Source: Gnetum montanum (lineage: Eukaryota; Streptophyta; Gnetopsida; Gnetales; Gnetaceae). From it: a DNA stretch of 26,735 nt. Position 1 is the first letter of the stretch. Every line of letters begins with the position of its first letter. The stretch covers positions 18,176 to 44,910 of the forward strand of contig MNCI01006618.1 in assembly GCA_015680685.1 (NCBI GenBank), in the 5' to 3' direction. This document shows, piece after piece, positions 9,750 through 19,474 of the stretch. The notes beneath the pieces are model-generated. The model was not told where the DNA came from. It searched no databases and saw nothing but the letters and a program-made list of their open reading frames with translations. The translations under genes and the position numbers were made by a program.

Positions 9750-10500
9750 TCAATTCCTACTTTTGAAATGCGATGCCCTAAGACTATGCCTTCCTAGACC
9801 ATAAGATGGCTCTTTTGCCAATTGAGCTGGAGGTTTNTGGAAAATGCTGAGAACTAATTGGTGAAATGTGGCTGGGGCATTGCATAGACCAAATGGCATT
9901 TGTTGGTAGGCAAAAGTCCCCCAAGGACTTGTGAAAGCTATCTTTTCCTGGTCCTCTAGTGCAATCCGAATTTGGTTATAGCCACTATAACCATCCAAAA
10001 AGCTGTAAAAGTTGTGCCTTGAAATGGTTTCTGGCACTTGGTCGATGAAAGGCAATGGAAAATGATCCTTGAAAGTTCCCATGTTGAGCAGCTAAAATTC
10101 AATGCACACCCACCATTTGTCTCCTTTCTTTGGCACAATCATGAGTGGACTTACCCACTCACTATTTGTAACAGGGTAGATGAATCTTACCTAGAGGAGT
10201 TGTTCAATCTCCTCTTTGAAAATTTTCTTTAATTTGGGATTCAAGCGTCGTTGCGATTATCGTTTCGGCTTGACGATGGGATCAGTGTATACTTGGTGTT
10301 GGCATATTCTTGGATCTATCCTAGTGAGTTCGAAACATGAACAGGCGAAGGCTACTGACCATTTTTCCATAGCTTTTATTAATTTTTTCTTTTGTTCTAT
10401 AATAAGCTTGCCATTAATGATAACCGACCTTCCATTTTTCAAAAATACATACTTCATTCTAGCCGATAGCATCTACAATTTAAGGGGCTCTTGTTTAAAA
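9750..10500 (-). pseudogene. pol: Reverse transcriptase of E1 with catalytic box deleted
   Basis: The pre-RT linker (MKYVFLKNGRSVIING, then RIDPRICQHQVY) at 10472-10257 and the RT fingers and palm share one reading frame with the protease. Sense motifs in order: LKKIFKEEIEQLL, a TAG, RFIYPV..SEWVSPLMIVPKKG, a TAG, then TFKDHFPLPFIDQV, YSFLDGYSGYNQI (first catalytic Asp kept), DQEKIAFTSPWGTFAYQQ, MPFGLCNAPATF, LVLSIF. Directly after LSIF the sequence jumps, at an N (9837), to the segment that in E2 lies about 130 nt further on. The F/Y-x-D-D box, present in E2 as FMDDF (22461-22447), is therefore missing. FLDGYSGYNQI and PFGLCNAPATF are the form found in Athila and close relatives rather than chromoviruses. 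Confidence 0.92.
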
Positions 10501-10775
10501 TTGTCAAAAATTTCCAACTCACCCCATTTGACATCATCATTTTCTCCTTTGGAAAGCCAGTAGTGAACTTGCTCAAGTTCATCCATACTTGAAATTTACT
10601 TGTACATTAGGCCCTCAATAGGTTCCATGCATAATGTATTGCTACTAGTATCAACTATCAACCACTGGGTGCCCTCTTGTTTTGTGGCTACTGCGTACAA
10701 ACATCTTTGGATATCATCCTTTGGTGCACACTGCTTGCATGCAGAGATAGATGTGTATTTTACTCACCATAACTT

Positions 10776-11190
10776 CTACACACAATGGCACCCTGAATCG
10801 ATGTATGCGATACATGGAACTCTCTTCTTCTCAATCTTTCCAAATTCATTTTCTTTTGATATCTCCAAGAAAAGATCTTTAATGCCCATTTTAGCATCCA
10901 TAGTACTTAGCCATGCCCTTCCCATAATAATTGGAAAGTCCTCCTTGCAGTTCTTCACTTTGATTACTGGGAAATCAGTAGGATATGACCACCCACAAAT
11001 GGTGGTGATGAGGTCTTCAACCAGTTCCAATGAAATAGTGATGGACTAGTCTACCAATTCTAGGTAGATGTTTCTCTTCTTCAAAGGGGGAAGGTTCCAG
11101 ATTGTGTACATCTCATGCAAGATTAGATTAACACCAGAACTAGAGTCAAGAAGAGCTTTGTAATACTCATTCCCAGTAATTTGCAAGTAG
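10776..11190 (-). pseudogene. pol: Retropepsin-like protease of E1
   Basis: The active-site region reads ALLDSSSGVNLI, with the catalytic Asp codon at 11147-11145. In E2 the same place reads FLDLSSGVNLI, close to the D-L-G-A-S type of Athila proteases. Then come MYTIWNLPPL, an in-frame TAG near 11046, ELVEDLITTICGW, FPVIKV and the conserved end motif FPIIMGRAWLSTMDAKMG. It continues in the same frame to the RT linker through 10775-10473 (motifs CMEPIEGL, SSMDELEQVHYWL) with one or two stops. In the living element it would cut the Gag-Pol polyprotein. Only the one stop breaks the protease itself. Confidence 0.85.
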
Positions 11191-13870
11191 ACTAGGGGAC
11201 TCCTAGGATTAGCTAATTTTTTGGATAGATTACTAGCTCGAATCTAATCAGATACAGCATGTGTCAACATTACACTATGGATTTGAGAGGGATTTTGGTT
11301 CGAAGGGGACTTAGAAAGAGAGGAAATAGAGGAAGTTGGAGGAGTAGGATTACCAACCACCAATGTATCTAAAGGCTTTGATGGGCTATGAGGTCAGAAG
11401 AAGGATCTTTTCTTTGTTCATGGTTCTGACCTATTGGATGGGTTAACTAATTATAGGTTAACTATCCTCATAGCATTCCTTTGTTGTGGTTATGCAGGCA
11501 ATTCACCCTGCATGGACGAAGAAGGTGTTAGTTGTATAGGAGGTGGAGGAGTAGGTGGAGGAATAGGAGGTGCATGAGGGTTGTAGGTGGGATCCCTCCT
11601 TGGATAAGATAATTGGTATGTTTTAACAGGGTAGCTATGAGAATGGTAAGCAGAAATATGAACAAAGGAGTCCCTTGGAGATGAAGGTTGCTGAACATAG
11701 TAATTGTAGGGATTTGGTTACCAGTAAGGGTATCGCTATCTTGGAGGTGGCAATGCCCACGATTGTGGTTTCTGCCACTACTAGTATACTTTGTAAGGTT
11801 GTGAAGGAGTTCCACTTGGATAGTATTGCTATGGTTGGTGGAATTGTCAAGGATTACCTTGTGGATAAGGTAATCGTTTGGGTGTTTGCCTTTGTGCAAG
11901 TCATGGATGCAAGGCATACACCCCAGATTCTTACAAGTTTGATACAACTGGACAACATCCCTTAGAATGTTCATACTAAAAAATATCATAGCCACCATCA
12001 TCATCTGAATCGCTATCTGTAGCCATTGCTATTGCAGCCATTTTACCTTTACCCTTAGATATGGTGCGTTCAGCCTCCTTACATCTTTGACCCTCTCGCT
12101 TACCACTTTACTCCTTGGACTCTTTAACAATTTTTAAAATAGCTTGAAACCTATTGTCCATGGAGTTCCATAATTGATCAACCTTAGCTGTAATTTTTGA
12201 TTGAAATTTTTGGAATGGTAAGGTTTTCTAATTAACCACCTCATCTCTGGAAAATTCAACCTCACTGTCACAAAATATAACCCCCTTCTTTCAAATAGAA
12301 GGGTCTCTATTGTATTATTTTGCACTTTTACATTTTCTCAGCTCTTCCTCCTCCTTGGCTACCTACTCAATTAATTTTTAAATCTGACGAGCGCTTAACT
12401 CTATCAATCTCCCTTGGGCATAGACACCAAGGGTTTTCCTGGTTTCAAACTACAACCTGTCTATGATATGGAAAAGTTGATCAAGCTAAGAGTATCCATA
12501 GCTGGGACACCTATGCAACATAGAGTAGTATTGACCAATAGCAGCATTCAAGGGCTAATGATTCCCTTATTTCCACCATTAAATTTATTTACTTAGATTG
12601 GATACTCGGGAGTTCATTTAATATTTTTCATTGAATAGTTCCAACATCGTACTTCACTGCCTAATTAATTCTCGTTCCAAGGATTGATATCAACTTTTTG
12701 CTTCCTTTATGAGTATCCTTGGAAATAATTTTAGCTCTTACTAGTCATTTTCAATGTTTTGCAAGGCACATGCATCTTGGAAGGCCTGGAGATGATTTTT
12801 CAGATCAGCATCATATCCTCCCTCGAACCGGGGGATGTTGTTCATATTCAACCTCTTTATTCTGCTATCCTTCGCATGCCTTGTTGGAATCCTCACAACC
12901 TCTGCAATATTTAACATGCCCCAAGTAGCAAGTAGAGGTTCACCAAGGCCATGATGGTGGTGCCTACAATGTTCCTTGCTAGCCCTTCTTTCTTGATGTT
13001 GGGCCTCTTTGGATTACCCACATCTTTAATCACGATTGTCTTGATGGTCCATTCTATTATTTTGGTTCCATTGATCACCTCCATCATGGTTATTTCATCT
13101 ATGGCCATGATCTGAATCCGATGAAGAAGATGATGATGATGAAGGGGAAGAAGAAGAGGAACTTGCTCCATGTTGATGCCTATCATCCTTCCTTTGATGC
13201 TTGCGACCACAATCATGATCATGATCTTCTTTGTCCTCCTTTTCTTGACTTTCTTCTTTGGATCCATTTTTGCCATTAGATCCATTTTTACTAGAACCTA
13301 GATTATAGATTGTAGATTGTACATTCTGGTTGAGGGCTCCTTGAACAAAGTCAAAGAGAGGAGAATCACTAAAGAAATGGTTCCCTTCATCAATTGGGCC
13401 AAGCAGAGGTGGAAATATGTTTGACCCCTTTCCCTTCCTAATCTTGTGTTGGTGCTCTAACTACCGATCCCTTAATTTTTATTCTTCAGTGGGATGATAA
13501 TCCCTTGAGTCAGGATCTTGCATCTCATATTCTCCATGGAGATGTTGAAGCCTGTGTCGTGTGAGAATTAGTTAGAGCATTTCTAAAATAGATCAGTCAT
13601 GTGGCAACACAATGTTGCCTTCCATATCACACCACCGCATCAGTTCATCTTGATGTAAGATGAAGGTAAAGTCTAGTACATACTCATCGGAATGAGCATA
13701 TACCACCCAACATTGTTGAGGTACTTGAACTGCCCTGGGTGGAGATGGGCTCCTGTGAGAAGAAGATCTTTTATATTAATAAATAGTGTGTAGTTGAGAT
13801 TTAATTTAATGATAATAATAATCATTTTTGTTTTTCTAAGATTTGACTCTTGGGGTTTGAACAATGAGGT
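11191..13870 (-). pseudogene. gag: Gag of E1, degenerate
   Basis: Gag builds the particle and binds RNA. Blocks in sense order: RSPSPPRAVQVPQQ (about 13750), then YVLDFTFILHQDELMRWCDM (about 13690-13600), EYEMQDPDSRDYHP, FFSDSPLFDFVQG; a charged, repetitive stretch KEESQEKEDKEDHDHD followed by a serine run (about 13250-13110); a capsid-like block IPRFEGGYDADLKNHLQAFQ (about 12845-12780) with LFPRILIKEAK after it (about 12730-12690), typical of retrotransposon gag; a decayed zinc-knuckle remnant YEHSKGCC near 11960; and a P/Y/Q-rich tail ending PPIPPPTPPPPIQL (about 11560-11520). Frames shift several times and stops are frequent. The exact start codon cannot be fixed. The frame beside it gives His- or Leu-rich shadows. 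Confidence 0.82.
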
Positions 13871-13913
13871 TACTAAATTTCATTAGGCTTAGATAGTGCA
13901 TGAAGAACTACAG

Positions 13914-13931
13914 TCCTCGGCAATGGCGCCA
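13914..13931 (-). other. Primer binding site, tRNA-Asp type
   Basis: Minus strand TGGCGCCATTGCCGAGGA lies one base inside the 5' LTR. Compared with the complement of the 3' end of plant tRNA-Asp(GUC) (TGGCGCCGTTGCCGGGGA), it matches 16 of 18, both differences being G-to-A transitions. tRNA-Asp priming is known for Athila and some related plant Ty3/gypsy elements. Confidence 0.9.
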
Positions 13932-14500
13932 ATGATGAGCAACAAGGTATCCCTATGCCCAACCATACAAATCACAAGCATTCACATGCAATCTAGTTGA
14001 ATTTCATAGACTATAGTTACTAAGTATACTAGAGCTAAATGGTGTGTATCTATTGTTCGTTCATTGTCTTCCCAATCCTACTTGTGGAATGCAATTGTAT
14101 GGTTAAGTGTGACTGAGATGTAATATTTTTATTATTTTGTGTTTTTATGAAATTACTCACCTAGAACAAGAATAAAAGTAAGAGCGAATCAAAGCACGAG
14201 TAATTGCTAAGCAAACTATAGTCTAATCTAGCCTAACACAAATAATCGTTTCTACTTCTCAGACACATCCTGAACTTCATGCAAACACTGCTAGGTTGTC
14301 AAATGCTAACCATTTCTGAGCTACCAAGTGCCACACGTATGTTCAAAGGGGTCATGCTTGTGTATCTTAATAGGTTACTTGATTAATCAAAATTAATTAC
14401 TGCATAAATAACATTAATGTAAATTGCATGAAATAACAATATGTAAATGCATAAGAAAGAAAATCTCAAGTGCTACAAGGAATGGATCAAAGAGCTTGTC

Positions 14501-14506
14501 TTTATT
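14501..14506 (-). promoter_or_regulatory. Polyadenylation signal in the E1 5' LTR
   Basis: AATAAA on the minus strand, aligned with that of the 3' LTR. It would act mainly in the 3' LTR copy. Confidence 0.55.
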
Positions 14507-14676
14507 GCCAACACAATGGTGTGCTCAGGTACATCAATGCTTGAATAAAGATCTGTTCACACTTAGAACCCCTACTGCGAGTGCCTGGAAAACATTCTAA
14601 CTTTCAAATGAACAAACTGCAAGAGTTTTGCTACTAACTATCAAAAACTTAGTTCCAATTGTGCACCTGGGTGCTG

Positions 14677-14684
14677 TATTTATA
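14677..14684 (-). promoter_or_regulatory. Promoter TATA box of E1
   Basis: TATAAATA on the minus strand, about 130 bp inside the 5' LTR, just downstream in sense of the GATATC repeats. This would have driven the full-length element transcript, starting roughly 30 bp further left. Confidence 0.7.
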
Positions 14685-14814
14685 AACCTAAGAGTAACCC
14701 TACAATATCTAATGTACAATATCACATCTTGGCCCACGATATTACATACCCGATATCATGTACCTGATATCACTACCAACTCGATATCAGAGTGAGGAAA
14801 AACATGATTTATTA

Positions 14815-14819
14815 GGTGG
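14815..14819. repeat. Right target-site duplication of E1
   Basis: GGTGG directly after the 5' LTR; partner GGTAG at 5252-5256. Confidence 0.75.
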
Positions 14820-16227
14820 TGAGCTCACAACATCCACCAATTCCATTTGTTTCAATATGAGATCTATATCATGATAGCATTATGATTTTCTCATACCAAA
14901 ACCAAAAGTAACTTATGATCTCATTACTTAATGAACAAGGGAAGAACCAAGTGAGAATGGAAAATGGTGTGGTCTCAAGAAGATTTGTTAGATTCTCTTC
15001 TTAACTCCCTTCATGAGTCTTATGATCCCTTAAGCAATGTATCATCACTCCTCTCATAATCCAATAAGGAAGTATTCCTTTATAAAGTGATATTTCTAAA
15101 TTGTTAAAAGAAATAAAAACACACCTCTCCAAAGATATCTTGGGATACAAGCATTGGTTATGAGGCTAAAAAGACATGTTGCTCATGCCTAAAAGTATCC
15201 CTATAACTAAGGCTCAAATTTCATCCCTAAAATCTCTAACTGCTTCCTTGTTCCCTTTTCTTCTTCTTTAGAAGTGATAATCATCCCCTTTGATTATTAT
15301 AGTCTCATGATGGTAGAAGGAAGAAGCACGGTAATGCGAGGCCATTACTAATGGTATGGACTTGGTTTGAAACCTGAACAAGCTGGTATATGGATCATCT
15401 TAATCGTGCCATTTACAAGGACCTTTTGCCATAATGATTTAGACAATCATACCCCAATTTCTCTTTAAACCCTTTCTACAAATTCATTTTTCTCACCTCA
15501 CTACTATGTATTATGGTTTTTTGATAAGTTCAGTTTTGGAGATTGCACAACCCTAAGACAATAGTTATATGGGTATGATGTTTAACTTGGATCACCATTA
15601 AATTTCCAAGGTATCCACAAACTCTTTGTGATATGGTTATGCAAGCGTGGTTTTGGGACAATAGCCTACTTTGGGAAGGATCTGCTTGCATAACTCTTGG
15701 ACCATCTATTTTAAACACCATTACCACATGCCTTGATTCAATTGACTACAATCTTAGTGATTTGCATCATCCAAGTTTATCCATTTTTTTGTCTAGTTTT
15801 CTCTTATTTTATTTTGGTTTTGATTTGGAAGCATGTTCAAACTAAGCATCTACAATCTTGTTTTACTTCAATTCTTGTTTACAAATCTAATAATGAAATG
15901 GGTTGTTTGCCTTCTTTTCATCCATTTTTTCTTCTATTCGTTTCATTTTCAAACTATCTCAAAAATCCTTAGTTTCTTAAGTAAAAATTTATGTGCAAAT
16001 AGCTACATCAATGCATTCTCATTGATATAGTCTATTATGTCAATGCATTCCAATCAATGTAGCATAAAAAAACTATATATACATATGATACTTAACACCA
16101 AATTTGCATTTTGCTTCAAATGCAAAGGTAATTTTTTTTTATTTTCAAAGTCCAAAATCTTCTAGAAGCCATACCTTCCTCACAATATATCTGATTTGAT
16201 CCATATTTTAACCCTTGAGCTTTCAAA
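14820..16227. other. Flanking DNA without recognisable content
   Basis: About 1.4 kb that does not match any other part of the window. Short open stretches exist on both strands (for example 15633-15845 +), but none shows a known motif, an even base composition typical of genes, or splice-supported continuation. The part from about 15800 to 16200 is T- or A-rich. It adjoins the leader of X copy 2, so its right end may be the LTR or upstream part of family X, but I cannot show terminal repeats. Confidence 0.4.
16002..16063. repeat. Imperfect inverted repeat
   Basis: GCTACAT at 16002 and ATGTAGC ending at 16063 bracket a stretch with two related ATCAATGCATTC-like words and a central near-palindrome (ATAGTCTAT). 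It could fold as a weak hairpin. No other copy is seen in the window and its role is unknown. Confidence 0.4.
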
Positions 16228-16521
16228 GGTATGCTCTACATCATGTGGGCATCAATGCTCAAATTTTCCAATTAAGTTTACTAACACCCCACAAATTAGA
16301 CATTAAACTAATATTAAAATCATGTTAAAAAGATAAAACACTAACACTTAACTATCTTTGAAACAAATACTTTAAAATAAAAAATTCCTATGCACATACA
16401 ACCACTTGAAAGCTTAATAGTCAATATTCTACCATTGATAATCAAAAAACTGATTAGAGGGTATTTAGGCTTAAGAGATGAAACTAACACAATTAATCTA
16501 GGGTTATCTATGTGATTGCAA
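16228..16521 (+). other. Leader of family X, copy 2
   Basis: Uninterrupted counterpart of 3800-3606 plus 2735-2629 read on the other strand. Because LTR-B is missing here (junction at about 16395, CAACCAC then TTGAAAGC), this copy is the empty site that shows LTR-B to be an insertion in copy 1. Confidence 0.65.
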
Positions 16522-17011
16522 ATGGCACCAAAAAGGGAATTTCAATCAAGAGGACCATTGTAGCCAAGAGAGAAAAGACTAAAGGGAGAAAGAGAAAATC
16601 ACTAGCAACAAACACAATAATAATAACAAGCAACCAAGATGACACATGTCATCAAGCCATTATAAGAAGAGCTTGAAGTGCAATCTATTTGTCATATTTC
16701 CATCCTAGAAATAGAGGAATTGATGTAGGATGAGATCATAAGATCTAGGCCAAATATAGAAGTCACTCTCATGTAGCTTGCCTAGAGAATATGAGAAGTA
16801 AAGAGGTCCAAGGAATAGTTCTTCAAGAACTAAAATTTGAACCTTTCTTAAAGTTAGAACCAAAGGAGATTCAAGTGCACTTACAAGGATTTCTGCTATG
16901 GCCCACCATTTCAACTAATGGGGAATGGTATCTTGGGGAAATATACCTCTTCTAGAATAATTACTAAGGAGATGTAACAGTAATGATTAAAGTTATTGTC
17001 ATATTCTACTC
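16522..17011 (+). pseudogene. Family X ORF, copy 2, truncated
   Basis: ATG at 16522 starts MAPKREFQSRGPL, then a TAG; KRGP and PREK motifs match copy 1 (VKGPKQPREK). Further on, with frameshifts, come ATL-like and RSKEVQGIV..ELKFEPFLKLEPKEIQ, matching RSKDFQDIV..EIKFGPFIELVPKKV in copy 1, and GEWYLGEIYLF versus GKWYLGKTYLF. The match ends close to 17010, where a minus-strand RT fragment is joined. The C-terminal two thirds of X seen at 730-2100 are absent. Function unknown; it sits inside retroelement debris in both copies. Confidence 0.55.
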
Positions 17012-17012
17012 T

Positions 17013-17381
17013 GTGGTCACTATATCCATCTAGAAAACTATAGTAGCTATGTCCTACAATGGTGTCCAACACTTGCTCCACAAATGATGAGGAAAAATGG
17101 TCTTTGAAAATGGCCATGTTTAGTAGCCTAAAATCTATGTAGATTTTTCATAGCCCTCCATTCTTTAGGATAATGACAAGTGGGCTCACCCACTTACTAT
17201 CTACCACATGATAGATGAATCCAACCTTGAGGAGCTTCTCTACCTCATTTTTAATAACTTGTTTTAACTTTTCATTCAACTTTATTTATGGCTGTCTCTT
17301 GGGCTTGATGTCAAAGTTTATATAGATTCAATGATGGCATATGCATGGGTCTATCCTTGTTATCTCATCATATAACCAAGT
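17013..17381 (-). pseudogene. pol: Reverse transcriptase N-terminal fragment
   Basis: Reading left from 17381: ITRIDPCICHH (pre-RT linker), EKLKQVIKNEVEKLLKVGFI, SKWVSPLVIILKNGG, IYIDFRLLNMAIFKDHF, FVEQVLDTIVGHSYYSFLDG, then YSDH at 17013 where homology stops. This is the same Athila-like family as E1 and E2, but a third copy. The finger part is kept and the catalytic box, RNase H and integrase are missing here. It is cut on its right side by E2 at 17382 and on its left by the X copy, which lies antisense to it. Confidence 0.85.
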
Positions 17382-17915
17382 TGATGAGTGGAAAAGTACC
17401 CCTACGCCCAACCATATGAATCACTAAGGTGTTACACACAATCCAGTCAAATTTTGTGGACCTATAGTCATCTCATACACTAGTTCTTCTAGGAAGTGAA
17501 ATGGTGTTAAGAACGTTTGTTGTCTTCCAAACTACACTTGTGAGACTCAAGGGTATGCTTTAAGTGTAATTAAGGTATATGAATTTTTCTCATTTTATAT
17601 TTTATGGATGTAATCACCTACAACAAGAATAAAGGTAGAGTAGATTGAAAACTAATGTCTATTGTCTATCTAGCCTAACACAAGTAATTGCCCCCCTTTC
17701 TTGAACACATATAGCACTACTGGGCTACCAAACATTAAGCATTGCTAGGTTACCAAGTACTATATGAATGCTCGAAGTGGTGATGCTCATGTTCATTACT
17801 TGTTGAAAATAAATTGCTTAATCAAATGCATTAAAGTAAAGAATAACAAAGTAAAATGTAATAAGAAAAATATTAAGCTATTCTTAGTGCTGCAAGGATT
17901 GTCCAAAGAGTTCAT

Positions 17916-17921
17916 TTTATT
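17916..17921 (-). promoter_or_regulatory. Polyadenylation signal of the E2 LTR
   Basis: AATAAA on the minus strand at the position equivalent to that in the E1 LTRs. Confidence 0.5.
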
Positions 17922-18111
17922 CCTATCACACTACTATGCTCAGGTACATTAGTGCTCAAACAAAGAACTATACATACTTTGGACTCCTTCTACAAGCACT
18001 TAGAAAATATTCTAACTCTGAGAAAAATAAATTGCAAGAGCTTCGCTACCTTGCTTGAAAATTGAAACTAAAACTATTCAAAACTTACTCAAAATGGAAG
18101 CCCATCTGCAG

Positions 18112-18119
18112 TATTTATA
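18112..18119 (-). promoter_or_regulatory. TATA box of the E2 LTR
   Basis: TATAAATA on the minus strand, 115-120 bp inside the LTR start, conserved with E1 and E3. Confidence 0.65.
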
Positions 18120-18233
18120 GACTTGGGAAATATACCTTGACATTAAATCTAGGCCCCAATGTCACGTACACAATGTCACGGCCCCAACGTCACATACCCA
18201 ACATTGCGGCTAACACAAGACAGTGATTCATCA

Positions 18234-18242
18234 TACCCCCAC
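18234..18242 (-). other. Polypurine tract-like site of E2
   Basis: Minus-strand GTGGGGGTA next to TGATGAATC, identical to the E1 site at 6139-6147. Confidence 0.6.
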
Positions 18243-18482
18243 AACTAAATGAAAACTCATCCTTAAGTGAAGAAGAGGAGGAACAAGTTCTTTACAATAC
18301 AACATATTGAGTAGGTATGGGATTATTGACTAACATGACAAACTGACTTAGCTGAAATAAACATACAAACTCTGAGTGCTAAAGTGTATGAAATTAAAAT
18401 TTTTACAACATTGGGTGTTCATGAGAAGAGGAGTGAACATCCTGGAGAATATTAACATCTAACACCTCTTTGGTAGTAGAAG

Positions 18483-18485
<3 letters not shown>

Positions 18486-18517
<32 letters not shown>
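18486..18517. repeat. (GA)n microsatellite
   Basis: About 16 GA units in a row. E1 has only GAGGGAGAGG at the equivalent place (about 6387), so the run expanded in E2 after the two elements separated. Confidence 0.9.
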
Positions 18518-18520
<3 letters not shown>

Positions 18521-19118
18521 TTCAACGATCATGAACAATCCTCATTGTGTGGTCCTGCTGCATCATCCTTGGTAAAGATAGTCTCGCTTCCAGTCCATGC
18601 TTTCCACTACAATCACATTAGGATCATGAATTAGTATGTAATGCATAACACATAGTGATTAAATGCCTTGTCTTGTCAATGGTTACACTCGGCTAAGTTG
18701 TGATTATGGTAGATTGGTTTGTTTGATAGTGTTAGTAGGAAGGCCGATAGATAGGGTAAAATAAATTAAGTGGTCCATTAAATTTGAAAAGGTTTAATAC
18801 AAGGAAATATTTGAAGAGGATATAAGAATACACAATAATGAAAAGGAGAATTCATTAAAAAATTTTGTGAAGATGTGTACAATTGGATGTCATTGATGGG
18901 GTAAATAAAAATAATTTGATTGTAAAAATGTCTAAGGGTAAAGAACTTAACTAACCTAACCAAAAGATATGTAAGTGGGTCCTCCCCAAAGCAGTCACAG
19001 GTCTTTTATGCCCTTGCACAACTTCAAACCAAAGAGTTCGTGGGCTCTGTGGATGATTAATGGTTATAGAAGGTTAAGTACAAAAACCCAGATGTAACTA
19101 ACTAAGAATTCCAACACA

Positions 19119-19390
19119 TCAAACCAGAACATCGAACCAAAACATGAAACTAACAGTGAGGTGGAACATGGAAAGCATAAATGGATAAGAGAGATAGGGT
19201 GGAATGGAGTTCCTAATTATAGCCACATGAAGTCCCTTGTAGATTTTGTGGTTAAATGACTTGATAGGATCTATCCTTAGTCCAAAAAAAAACCAACCAC
19301 TTTCAATGACTTCGCATCGACATTCTAAGACCAATCCATCCCCTAAGACACAAGAGTGCTACCATAGAACAACTAGCATTCCAAATTAGG
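19119..19390 (-). pseudogene. Possible third ORF of E2, broken
   Basis: Counterpart of 7315-6899 in E1. In frame it keeps FGMLVVLW, a stop, HSCVSGDG, LECRCEVIE, WFFFGLR and KGLHVAIIRNSIP, and then a 2-nt length difference throws it into another frame (SYPFMLSMFHLTVSFMFWF), which is hydrophobic too. The hydrophobic start of the E1 version is out of frame here. Whether it was ever translated is not settled by two copies. Confidence 0.28.
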
Positions 19391-19474
19391 GAAGAAGTAG
19401 GAAGTGAGAAAGGACCTTAATTAGAAGAGATGAGTCCCATAACCAGTGCTTGTAGCTCATTTATTCGATCTAAC

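Larger units (their letters stand above)
5257..14814 (-). mobile_element. E1, complete but dead Athila-like Ty3/gypsy retrotransposon
   Basis: A 9558-bp element on the minus strand. In sense order: 5' LTR (14814-13933), 1-nt spacer, tRNA-Asp-type primer site (13931-13914), gag (about 13870-11200), protease (11190-10776), a conserved linker and RT (10500-9750), RNase H (9720-8960), integrase (8960-7770), a long 3' region with a possible extra ORF, a polypurine tract and the 3' LTR (6138-5257). Both LTRs are exactly 882 bp and it is flanked by GGTAG/GGTGG. The domain order PR-RT-RH-INT is that of Ty3/gypsy. The tRNA-Asp primer, FLDGYSGYNQI, PFGLCNAPATF and the RNase H style place it nearest to Athila and its relatives; this is inference without a tree. 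The two LTRs differ at roughly one position in eight to ten by eye, mostly transitions, so the insertion is old. Confidence 0.93.
13933..14814 (-). repeat. 5' LTR of E1
   Basis: An 882-bp right LTR, equal in length to the left one. It starts TGATGAGCAAC on + and ends ATTTATTA, where the left copy has TTATCA, so the first dinucleotide of the element has mutated from TG to TA. It contains three intact GATATC (14752, 14766, 14783), a TATA box and a poly(A) signal in the same places as in its partner. Confidence 0.93.
17382..18233 (-). repeat. 3' LTR of E2
   Basis: An 852-bp LTR, TGATGAGTGG at the left and TTCATCA at the right, giving TGATGAAT at its sense start. It aligns with the E1 LTR in the CCCCTACGCCCAACCAT block (17399), in the tRNA-proximal and TATA regions, and in the GCACTTAGAAAATATTC block (17995). 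Instead of GATATC its U3 has a parallel set of AATGTCAC/AACGTCAC words at about 18157-18195. Confidence 0.9.

Noticed and set aside
10600-11049. 149-codon plus-strand open frame
   Set aside because: It is the antisense of the E1 protease and linker.
11528-12004. 158-codon open frame on the minus strand rich in Leu, His and Thr
   Set aside because: It runs over the P/Q/Y-rich gag tail of E1 in another frame. The real gag frame has the motifs shared with E2; this one has none.
12911-13285. Lys/Ile/Met-rich open frame, minus strand
   Set aside because: It is the out-of-frame reading of the His/Asp-Ser segment of gag.
15633-16030. Three overlapping plus-strand open frames rich in Phe, Leu and Ser
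   Set aside because: T-rich DNA gives such frames by chance; there is no motif, no homologue in the window and no plausible gene structure.
18486-18517. GA run as a regulatory GAGA array
   Set aside because: It is absent in E1 and lies in the 3' region, so simple slippage explains it.
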